Assembly (NCBI GenBank): GCA_017391185.1 | Contig: JAFOZN010000290.1 | Span: 1-11,077, forward strand | Direction: 5' to 3' | Length of the DNA: 11,077 nt | From: Alistipes sp. | GTDB lineage: Bacteria; Bacteroidota; Bacteroidia; Bacteroidales; Rikenellaceae | In this document: positions 5,492-11,077 of the stretch, piece after piece | Position numbering within the stretch: position 1 is the first letter of the stretch | Layout: every line of letters starts with the position of its first letter | Program-made: the position numbers and the translations under genes | The notes under the pieces: generated by a model | What the model saw: the letters and a program-made list of their open reading frames with translations, nothing else | What the model was told of the DNA's origin: nothing | The model's database searches: none

Positions 5492-6242
5492 TACGGCGTG
5501 AAATGAGCGAAATATAGTAGATTACGGTTGCGATGGCGCTAAGTGCTGCAACCAGATATGTACGCGCTGCCCAGCGAAGCGACTCCTTGGCGTAGGAGAG
5601 TTGTACGCCCTGCAATGTACGGCTACTCTGCAACCACTCCAAAGCACGTTCCGAAGCGTTATACTCCACAGGCAGAGTGATAATCGAGAAGAGAGCCGAC
5701 ATGGCAATCATACCGATACCGATCCACGCAACGGTAGTCGAATTGGTCGAAGCCATGATGGCGATACCCAAGATGATAACCCATGTAGCGGCACGCGAAG
5801 CAAAGCTCACCACAGGCACCAATGCCGAGCGCATCACCAGCGGAGCATAACCCTGAGCATGCTGGATGGCGTGACCACACTCGTGGCAAGCCACAGCTGC
5901 GGCGGCGATACTGCGCGAAGAATAGACACTATCGCTCAGATTGACGGTCATATTTGTAGGGTTGAAGTGGTCGGTGAGCTGACCCGCAACATGAATAACC
6001 TTCACGTTGTGAACATTATTCTCGCGGAGCATCTTCTCGGCCATCTCTGCGCCTGTCATGCCATTAGGCATGGGGACCTGAGAGTATTTCGAAAAAACCG
6101 ACTGCAGACGAGCCTGCACGATCCATCCGATGATGGCAATAGCACCCATCAAAAGTATAGAGCCACCCGAAGAGATACCCAAAGCTCCTGTCTGATATCC
6201 ATAGGCAGAATAGTCCTGTACTGCTTGCAATAAATCCAACAT
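5484..6242 (-). CDS. YugP-type neutral zinc metallopeptidase, membrane-bound
   Basis: This protein has 252 residues with hydrophobic segments at about 28-46, 139-160, 172-190 and 226-246. The signature LTDHFNPTNMTVNLSDSVYSSRSIAAAAVACHECGH is that of the YugP/Zn_peptidase_2 family (family name from memory). H120 and H124 of HECGH are zinc ligands with catalytic E121, and E193 in LPVEYNASERAL is the likely third ligand, so the active site is intact. The natural substrates of these proteins are poorly known; membrane protein turnover is the usual guess. It is the first gene of the cluster and its end overlaps the SGNH gene start by 8 bp (stop TAA inside the next gene's first codons), so the three genes are probably made together. 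Whether the peptidase acts on the acylation system or only shares its transcript cannot be decided here. The ATG at 6242 is followed directly by a plausible N-terminus. Confidence 0.88.
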   Translation of the reverse strand: MLDLLQAVQDYSAYGYQTGALGISSGGSILLMGAIAIIGWIVQARLQSVFSKYSQVPMPNGMTGAEMAEKMLRENNVHNVKVIHVAGQLTDHFNPTNMTVNLSDSVYSSRSIAAAAVACHECGHAIQHAQGYAPLVMRSALVPVVSFASRAATWVIILGIAIMASTNSTTVAWIGIGMIAMSALFSIITLPVEYNASERALEWLQSSRTLQGVQLSYAKESLRWAARTYLVAALSAIATVIYYISLISRRND

Positions 6243-6254
6243 AATCTTACGTTT

Positions 6255-6262
6255 TAAAGTTA
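6255..6262 (-). promoter_or_regulatory. Weak -7-like element upstream of the metallopeptidase cluster
   Basis: On the minus strand TAACTTTA matches seven of eight positions of TAnnTTTG and lies 12 bp before the ATG at 6242. No convincing -33 TTTG is present at the right distance. The promoter may therefore depend on an activator, for which the palindrome at 6309-6324 is a candidate site. Confidence 0.35.
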
Positions 6263-6308
6263 ATCAATGTGCTATCATAACGCTCTAAGCCCCGATAAAG
6301 TATTACGG

Positions 6309-6324
6309 AGGTCAATATTGACCT
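6309..6324. promoter_or_regulatory. Perfect 16-bp palindrome in the divergent control region
   Basis: AGGTCAATATTGACCT equals its own reverse complement over all 16 positions. It lies between two divergent transcription units, about 50 bp from the -7 element of each. That position and symmetry suit a dimeric regulator controlling one or both units. The cognate regulator is not identifiable. Confidence 0.6.
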
Positions 6325-6350
6325 AAAAAGAGGTGTTAAGCACCATTAAT

Positions 6351-6383
6351 TGTGCAAAAGTAAGAATTTTTTGCATAACTTTG
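6351..6383 (+). promoter_or_regulatory. Promoter of the permease-menG operon
   Basis: TAACTTTG (6376-6383) matches the -7 consensus fully. TGTG at 6351-6354 gives a 21-bp spacer as the -33 element (three of four bases). Transcription would start near 6390, giving a leader of about 110 nt before the permease ATG. The leader contains three copies of CTCGG (about 6425, 6458 and 6472) and small hairpin-forming pairs but no recognised riboswitch. Confidence 0.6.
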
Positions 6384-6498
6384 TACAGTTTTTATTAATT
6401 TCGGTGTAATGTTGTGTGCTTTGACTCGGCCATGGGGATTTTGCCCAAAGAAAAGTCTCGGCACCTGAGCCTCGGAATAAGCCGTAGAAAGAAGAGAG

Positions 6499-7752
6499 AT
6501 GTTAGGATTGGAGTATATGCTTGCCCTCCGCACCGAAGGTGCCGACCGTCACTCGCGCAGCGAGGTGATGATGCGTATAGCTACCATCACGGTCTGTGTG
6601 GGTATGATAGCGATGATCATCACGCTCTCGGTTTTCAACGGTTTTCGCCGACAAATACACTCAGACTTCAGGGGTTTTGGCTCCGATCTGACGCTCTTTG
6701 ATATCACGGGACTGAGCGATGGCGATGCTGCGAGTTATATCTCGTACAGCGAGGAGCTACTCAGCTCTGTCAAGGCTCTGGAAAGGGTGGAGCGCGCAGC
6801 TCCATATCTGAACATGGGAGCGATGGCCAAGCAGGGGGATCATCTGCTCGGTCTGCAGATCAAGGCTCTGGACAAGGAGTACGACACAACATTTTGGCAC
6901 AAGAAGTTGCTTAGTGGCCGATTGCCTGCTATTTGGGCAGAGTCGAGGCGTGGCGAGGTGGTTATTTCGCAGAGTACGGCCAGGAGCCTAAAGGTCAAGG
7001 AGGGTGATAAATTAGAGCTCATGCTCATCGACAAAGAGGGCTCACCAAGACGTGCGCCACTCAAGATAGTCGGCATATATCACACGGGCTTAGAGGAGAT
7101 GGATCGGCTCTTTGCGCTTGCCGACATGAGAGATATAAGACGCTTGGCAGGCTTGGATGGAGATGTGATTTCGGGATATGATCTCTGGCTAAGTGAGAAA
7201 GCCAACACAGAAGAGGTGGCTCAAGAGATAGAGGATATTCTCTATCAGAGCGAGGATGAAGATTGGTATAATTTGGTCCCCGCGACACTCCAGATGCGCA
7301 ACCCTGTGGCCTTTGATTGGCTCAAGGCTCATACGGCAATAGCAGAGGTGGTCTTGGTGATAATGATGGTGGTTCTGCTCTTCAACATGGCGGCGGCGAT
7401 GCTTATCATGGTCTTTGACCGTATCGGCATGATCGGAACGCTCAAGGCCTTGGGAATGCGCAACAGAGCCATTGGAAATATGTTTTTGATTCGTGCCATG
7501 TTGCTCTTTTTCAGAGGTGCGGCATGGGGCAATGCGATAGCTTTGGGGTTGATTTTTGTGCAGGCACACTTCTCACCAATCAAGCTCGACCCTGAGGGTT
7601 ATATGCTCTCGGAGTTACCTGTGAGTTTTGATCTGGGCTGGTGGGGAGCTCTCAACTTGGGAGCTTTGGCCATAAGTGTGGTGGTGATGGTACTGCCTTC
7701 GATGATAGTTGCCAGCATCAAGCCTGAGCAGTCGTTAAAGTATAAATTGTAA
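6499..7752 (+). CDS. ABC transporter permease of the LolC/LolE-FtsX type
   Basis: This 417-residue permease has the four-helix MacB/FtsX layout: TM1 at about 26-46, a large periplasmic domain at about 47-279, and TM2 at 280-305, TM3 at 330-355 and TM4 at 383-405. The N-terminus (LEYMLALRTEG..RSEVMMRIATITVCVGMIAMIITLSVFNGF) resembles LolC/LolE proteins of Bacteroidetes, as do the cytoplasmic coupling stretch DRIGMIGTLKALGMRNRAI after TM2 and the basic C-terminus. LolC/E proteins extract lipoproteins from the inner membrane for sorting to the outer membrane. The dedicated ATPase (LolD) gene is not adjacent and must be elsewhere. The assignment to lipoprotein release, rather than another FtsX-type export job, is an inference. 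It is the first gene of the plus-strand operon, and the next gene begins 11 bp after its stop. Confidence 0.85.
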   Translation: MLGLEYMLALRTEGADRHSRSEVMMRIATITVCVGMIAMIITLSVFNGFRRQIHSDFRGFGSDLTLFDITGLSDGDAASYISYSEELLSSVKALERVERAAPYLNMGAMAKQGDHLLGLQIKALDKEYDTTFWHKKLLSGRLPAIWAESRRGEVVISQSTARSLKVKEGDKLELMLIDKEGSPRRAPLKIVGIYHTGLEEMDRLFALADMRDIRRLAGLDGDVISGYDLWLSEKANTEEVAQEIEDILYQSEDEDWYNLVPATLQMRNPVAFDWLKAHTAIAEVVLVIMMVVLLFNMAAAMLIMVFDRIGMIGTLKALGMRNRAIGNMFLIRAMLLFFRGAAWGNAIALGLIFVQAHFSPIKLDPEGYMLSELPVSFDLGWWGALNLGALAISVVVMVLPSMIVASIKPEQSLKYKL

Positions 7753-7763
7753 ATTTTAAGTAG

Positions 7764-8483
7764 ATGAAACCATATAACACTCCCAAAACCAAGAAAGAGG
7801 AGGTACAGCAGATGTTTGACAACATAGCTCCGAGCTATGACAACATCAATCATATTCTCTCGCTTTCGATAGATAAATTGTGGCGCAGACGTGTGGTCAA
7901 AATCGTCAAGCGACTCAAACCACAACGCGTGATGGATCTGGCTACGGGCACAGGCGATTTAGCTATCAAGATGGCCAAGCGTATGCCCAAGACAAGCATA
8001 ATGGGTGTAGATCTCTCGGAGAATATGCTCGCTGTAGCGGCTGAGAAGGTAAAGCGTCTGGGGCTGGATGACCATATCGCACTCTACCAAGGCGATGCCG
8101 AGCAGTTGGACGTGGCCGATGGAGTATTGGATGCGGTGACAATCGCCTTTGGAATCCGCAACTTCGGCAATGTCGAGGCAGGACTCAGAGAGATTATGCG
8201 TGGCCTGCGCAGTGGCGGTCATGTGGTGATTTTGGAGTTTTCTACTCCGCGCAACCCTATTATCCGCAAACTATATTCTCTCTACTCGAATCATGTGATG
8301 AAGCCTGTCGGTGGCATGATCTCAAAGGATCGTAAGGCCTATGACTACCTGCCCGATTCGATAGTGGAGTTCCCTGCGCGAGAGGAGTTTATCTCCCTGA
8401 TGCAACAGGTCGGGTTTGAGGGATGCTACCGCCGTAGTCAGACTCTGGGCATAGCTCAGATATATGTGGGACGTAAACCTTAG
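7764..8483 (+). CDS. ubiE/menG: Demethylmenaquinone methyltransferase MenG/UbiE
   Basis: This 239-residue class I SAM-dependent methyltransferase matches the UbiE/MenG/Coq5 family along its full length. The N-terminal family signature is FDNIAPSYDNINHILS (18-33). The SAM-binding loop is DLATGTGD (58-65) with acidic D83, and QGDAEQL follows at 109-115. AFGIRNFGNV (128-137) is the second family signature, and ILEFSTP and YDYLPDSIVEFP come after. It transfers a methyl group from S-adenosylmethionine to C2 of demethylmenaquinone, the last step of menaquinone synthesis, at the cytosolic membrane face. Bacteroidales use menaquinone, not ubiquinone, so MenG is the apt name. All motifs are intact. 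It lies 11 bp after the permease stop and 8 bp before the lipoprotein start, so it is clearly co-transcribed. Confidence 0.95.
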   Translation: MKPYNTPKTKKEEVQQMFDNIAPSYDNINHILSLSIDKLWRRRVVKIVKRLKPQRVMDLATGTGDLAIKMAKRMPKTSIMGVDLSENMLAVAAEKVKRLGLDDHIALYQGDAEQLDVADGVLDAVTIAFGIRNFGNVEAGLREIMRGLRSGGHVVILEFSTPRNPIIRKLYSLYSNHVMKPVGGMISKDRKAYDYLPDSIVEFPAREEFISLMQQVGFEGCYRRSQTLGIAQIYVGRKP

Positions 8484-8491
8484 AGTAGAAC

Positions 8492-9019
8492 ATGCCCCTG
8501 AGAGTATCATATCGGCTATTGTGCGTAGTGTTGCTTGCACTGCTCTCAGCTTGCGCTACACCTAAGTCGGGGCAAGAGATCGTAGTGCGCTCGATCAACC
8601 CCATAGGATTCTCTTGGCAGGAGTTTACTAAGGAGAATCCGCCACGAGAGTTTACCCTCTCGCTCCAAGTGGAGAATCATGGCACAGGGGTAACTCTCCG
8701 CATGGGCGAAGGTTACATCTTTTATCGAGGGCGCAAGGTGGCGATCCTTGACCTGCAAGAGAAGGCGGAGTTTATGGGGCATAGAAATTCGCAGGTACTG
8801 TTGACGCTGCGTTGCAACATAGCCCACAACTCTCACTCGATGGCTCTCATGGAGAGTCTAAAGCGACACTCGGCGGAGGGTATATCGGTGGGCTGGAGAC
8901 TCAAGGTAAGAAGAGGTATTCTTCACGGCAAGGTAGAGCAAGAGCCTATCCCTTTGGAGAGGTTGCTCAGCCCAAAAAGTATGGAGCGATTATGGCAGAT
9001 GGTAGAAGAGATAGAATAA
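8492..9019 (+). CDS. Small lipoprotein, unknown function (possible LEA14-like fold)
   Basis: This 175-residue protein begins with a lipoprotein signal: basic residues, then a hydrophobic core, then the lipobox LLSAC with the acylated cysteine at position 21. The next residues (ATPKSGQ) lack an Asp at +2. The mature part has alternating hydrophobic strands (EIVVRSINPIGFSWQEFTKE, REFTLSLQVENHGTGVTLRM, EGYIFYRGRKVAILDLQEKA) reminiscent of the LEA14/WHy-type beta-sandwich that many small Bacteroidetes lipoproteins carry. That comparison is by eye and weak. It is the third gene of the operon, 8 bp after menG. A lipoprotein encoded next to a LolC/E-type permease fits an envelope theme, but no function can be assigned. 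Confidence 0.82.
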   Translation: MPLRVSYRLLCVVLLALLSACATPKSGQEIVVRSINPIGFSWQEFTKENPPREFTLSLQVENHGTGVTLRMGEGYIFYRGRKVAILDLQEKAEFMGHRNSQVLLTLRCNIAHNSHSMALMESLKRHSAEGISVGWRLKVRRGILHGKVEQEPIPLERLLSPKSMERLWQMVEEIE

Positions 9020-9054
9020 GAGACTTAAAATAGATAATCAAACGAGCAAAAGAT

Positions 9055-9534
9055 ATGAAGAGATTTTTGTTAACCCTCAGCATCATGCTTTTAGGCATAA
9101 CGTTGGCTTCGGCACAGAACATCCAGAGCAAAAAGAGCTCCTTGGCACAAGGATCTTCTGCGGTGAGAGTCACAGAGCAGGAGGATGTCAAGCAGGCTGT
9201 GCGTACGGTCGAGCAACGCCCAAAGGCTACCAAGGTCAATGGCTACACGATCTTGATCTTGGCCGACAACTCGCAGACAGCACGCGAGAATGCCAACAAG
9301 GCCAAAGAGCTTTTTGAGGAGAATTTCAAGGATACCAAGGTCAAGATGTATTACGAGAGTCCTTCGTTCTACGTCTCAGCAGGTCAGTATCTGACCAAAG
9401 AGGAGGCTATCATCGAGTTGTGGCGCTTCCGTTCGGTATTCCCCAAGGCTATCACCCAGAGCCGCGAGATAGATATTTCGGAGTTTATCATCCGTCCCGA
9501 TGAGGAGTCTGGCCAAGAGGATGACAAGCAGTAA
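9055..9534 (+). CDS. Exported SPOR-domain-like protein
   Basis: This 159-residue protein has a clear Sec signal peptide (MKRFLLTLSIMLLGITLASAQ, cleavage after about residue 20). Residues about 61-142 look like a SPOR domain: a beta strand YTILILADNSQTAREN, a helix with AKELFEEN, a second strand KVKMYYESPSFYVSAGQYLT, and a helix EEAIIELWRFRSVFPKAI. SPOR domains bind denuded peptidoglycan glycan strands, often at division sites, and many Bacteroidetes proteins of this size carry just one. The stretch before the domain (about 21-55) is polar and probably unstructured; the tail ends in Glu, Asp and Gln. There is no catalytic domain, so it would be a binding or recruiting protein in the periplasm. 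It starts 35 bp after the lipoprotein gene and ends 15 bp before the next. Confidence 0.8.
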   Translation: MKRFLLTLSIMLLGITLASAQNIQSKKSSLAQGSSAVRVTEQEDVKQAVRTVEQRPKATKVNGYTILILADNSQTARENANKAKELFEENFKDTKVKMYYESPSFYVSAGQYLTKEEAIIELWRFRSVFPKAITQSREIDISEFIIRPDEESGQEDDKQ

Positions 9535-9549
9535 AGCATAAATGAGATT

Positions 9550-10410
9550 ATGGAGAATAATTATTACCACTCGATATACTCCGATGAGGAGTTGATGGCT
9601 CGCCTGAGGAGGATTCGTCACGTGGCCTTGGATATGGATGGTACGATATATATGGGCATGACGCTTTTCCCATATACCATAGCATTTCTGAAGCAACTCA
9701 GCGAATTGGGTATCACATATTCATTTCTGACGAACAACCCCTCGACTTCGATTGCCGACTACCTAAAGAAACTACAAAACATGGGTATCGAGGCCACCGA
9801 GGAGGAGATGTACACTACGGCACTCGCCACCATAGATTACCTCAAGCGTAACTACCCTGAGGCTCGCCGCCTCTTCCTTTTGGGTACGCCGAGTATGATC
9901 TCAGAGTTCGAGAAGGCAGGATTTGAGTCGGTAGAGGATAGTGCTGAAGAGAGGCCCGATGCGGTCATAGTGGCTTTTGACAAGACTTTGGAGTATAGTC
10001 GCCTATGTCGTGCGGCGTGGTGGGTGGCACAAGGATTGCCATACATCGCCACCAACCCCGATAAAGTCTGCCCTACGGATCAGCCTACGATACTTATCGA
10101 TTGTGGCTCTATCTGCAAATGTATCGAGCATGCCACATCGCGCCAGCCCGATATTGTCTTGGGTAAGCCCGATCCCAATATGCTCTCAGGAGTACAGGAG
10201 CGTTATGGAGTTCAGGCCGATGAGGTAGCCATGGTCGGAGACCGTATATATACCGATGTGCAGATGGCTTTCAATGCGGGAGCCTTCGGAGTCTTAGTGC
10301 TTTCTGGCGAGACAACCCTTGAGATTGAGGCCGAGGCACCTCGAAAACCAGACCTTACGGCTCAGAACATAGCTGTATTGGGAGAATTGTTACGTAAATC
10401 AAGAGAATAA
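9550..10410 (+). CDS. HAD-superfamily phosphatase, NagD-like (HAD-IIA)
   Basis: This 286-residue protein has the HAD-IIA layout with a C2-type cap inserted between motifs II and III. Motif I is LDMDGTIY with nucleophile D28 and acid/base D30. Motif II is FLTNNPS (TNN at 61-63, typical of NagD/PNPase-like enzymes). Motif III is LGKPDPNM with K206, and motif IV is VGDRIYTD with D231 and D236. The intervening cap (about 83-195) contains the family's PDAVIVAFDKTLEYSRLCRAAWWVAQGLPYIATNPD stretch. Enzymes of this family remove phosphate from nucleotides or small phosphorylated metabolites in the cytosol; the exact substrate is unknown, and broad specificity is common. It follows the SPOR gene by 15 bp and precedes the Ca2+-ATPase by 16 bp. 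It is unrelated in cap type to the HAD gene at 371-1024. Confidence 0.93.
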   Translation: MENNYYHSIYSDEELMARLRRIRHVALDMDGTIYMGMTLFPYTIAFLKQLSELGITYSFLTNNPSTSIADYLKKLQNMGIEATEEEMYTTALATIDYLKRNYPEARRLFLLGTPSMISEFEKAGFESVEDSAEERPDAVIVAFDKTLEYSRLCRAAWWVAQGLPYIATNPDKVCPTDQPTILIDCGSICKCIEHATSRQPDIVLGKPDPNMLSGVQERYGVQADEVAMVGDRIYTDVQMAFNAGAFGVLVLSGETTLEIEAEAPRKPDLTAQNIAVLGELLRKSRE

Positions 10411-10426
10411 AATAGAGAACAAAGAT

Positions 10427-11077
10427 ATGGAAAGAATAAAATCAAACGGACTCAATGAGAAAGAGGTTCTCGCAAGCCGAGAAAAACATGGCCTCAACCT
10501 ACTCACCCCACCCAAGCAGACACCTTGGTGGAAACTCTATTTAGAGAAGTTCGAGGATCCTATCATCGTGATCCTGCTCTTCGCCACCATGATTTCGCTC
10601 ATATTTGGATTTATCCATGGCGAATATACCGAGTCGGTGGGTATCATCTGTGCGGTATTGCTCGCTACGGGAGTGGGATTCTGGCAGGAGTATAGTGCCA
10701 AGAAGAAGTTTGACGCCATGAAGTCCGACAAGGATTATGAGATGGTCAAGGTACGCCGCGATGGTGTGGTTGTGGAGATCACGAAGGATCAGATGGTCGT
10801 GGGCGATGTAGCGATACTCGCTGCGGGCGATGAGATCCCTGCCGACATAGAGCTATATATGTCCACCGATATGAAGGTTGCCGAGGCTGCCATGACGGGT
10901 GAGTCGGTAGCGGTGGATAAGCATCCGATAGATGAGCCTTATACGGGTTCGGGCTTTGCCCCAAACCTTTTGTTGCGTGGCACAAACGTGGAGCAAGGTA
11001 TGGGCGAAGGTATCGTCATCAAGGTGGGTGATGAGACCGAAATCGGTAAGACCACACGTCAGGCTTCGGAGGAGACA
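10427..11077 (+). CDS. P-type calcium-transporting ATPase, N-terminal part (runs off the window)
   Basis: The frame opens at the ATG at 10427 and stays open for 217 codons to the right edge. The N-terminus (LNEKEVLASREKHGLNLLTP) is the cation-ATPase N-terminal domain. Residues about 44-62 (DPIIVILLFATMISLIFGF) and 69-84 (ESVGIICAVLLATGVG) form the first two membrane helices. The actuator domain follows, with VRRDGVVVEITKDQMVVGDVAI, the GDEIPAD turn (134-140) and the TGES dephosphorylation loop (157-160). The layout matches PMCA/SERCA-like type II pumps and the calcium-ATPase genes common in Bacteroidales. The phosphorylation motif DKTGT lies beyond the window. Ion specificity (Ca2+ rather than another divalent cation or Na+/K+) is inferred. 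It sits 16 bp after the NagD-like gene and looks like the next operon member, although no function links the two. Confidence 0.9.
   Translation, partial: MERIKSNGLNEKEVLASREKHGLNLLTPPKQTPWWKLYLEKFEDPIIVILLFATMISLIFGFIHGEYTESVGIICAVLLATGVGFWQEYSAKKKFDAMKSDKDYEMVKVRRDGVVVEITKDQMVVGDVAILAAGDEIPADIELYMSTDMKVAEAAMTGESVAVDKHPIDEPYTGSGFAPNLLLRGTNVEQGMGEGIVIKVGDETEIGKTTRQASEET

Noticed and set aside
5601..6233. Plus-strand ORF of 210 codons
   Set aside because: It is entirely antisense to the zinc metallopeptidase, whose HECGH motif and membrane segments prove the minus strand codes.
6409..6468. Possible upstream ORF of 19 codons (MLCALTRPWGFCPKKSLGT) in the permease leader
   Set aside because: It has no run of regulatory codons and no clear pause/antiterminator hairpin pair, so I see no reason to call it a leader peptide.

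Overview
The window looks like chromosomal DNA of a Bacteroidetes bacterium, most likely a member of the order Bacteroidales. Three things support this. Several upstream regions carry the Bacteroidetes-type promoter (TTTG, about 20 bp, TAnnTTTG). Start codons generally lack Shine-Dalgarno sequences. The gene families (Bacteroidales-type M15 peptidase, single-component ECF sigma factor, SPOR protein, MenG) are typical of the group. I cannot assign a genus. No phage, insertion sequence, CRISPR array, tRNA or rRNA is visible.

Layout, left to right. (1) 1-270, minus: the N-terminal 90 codons of an M15-like exported peptidase, running off the left edge. (2) 371-1024, plus: a HAD phosphatase, divergent from the peptidase. 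(3) 1025-1461: a 437-bp gap that is far from empty. Read on the minus strand, downstream of the sigma gene, it holds a two-tier hairpin, a 41-codon acidic small ORF, and then a roughly 180-nt segment that folds into a long interrupted hairpin with a large central bubble. That segment ends in a strong intrinsic terminator and is a candidate 6S-like RNA. (4) 1462-2055, minus: an ECF sigma factor with a very good Bacteroidetes promoter at 2139-2170. (5) 2056-2318: that promoter plus a run of six 7-bp tandem repeats. (6) 2319-6242, minus: a translationally coupled cluster, ordered as transcribed, of a membrane zinc metallopeptidase (YugP type), a membrane-anchored periplasmic SGNH/GDSL protein and an AlgI-type MBOAT acyltransferase. 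The last two look like the two halves of a system that O-acetylates an exported polymer. (7) 6243-6498: a divergent control region with a perfect 16-bp palindrome and a plus-strand promoter. (8) 6499-11077, plus: a tightly packed operon of a LolC/FtsX-type permease, menaquinone methyltransferase MenG/UbiE, a small lipoprotein, an exported SPOR-domain protein, a NagD-like HAD phosphatase and the start of a P-type Ca2+-ATPase that runs off the right edge.

The theme is mostly cell envelope work: acylation of surface or wall polymer, lipoprotein or envelope transport, a peptidoglycan-binding type domain, a wall-peptidase-like protein and quinone synthesis. No wholly new multi-gene system is evident. 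The most interesting part is the non-coding and small-ORF region at 1041-1402.
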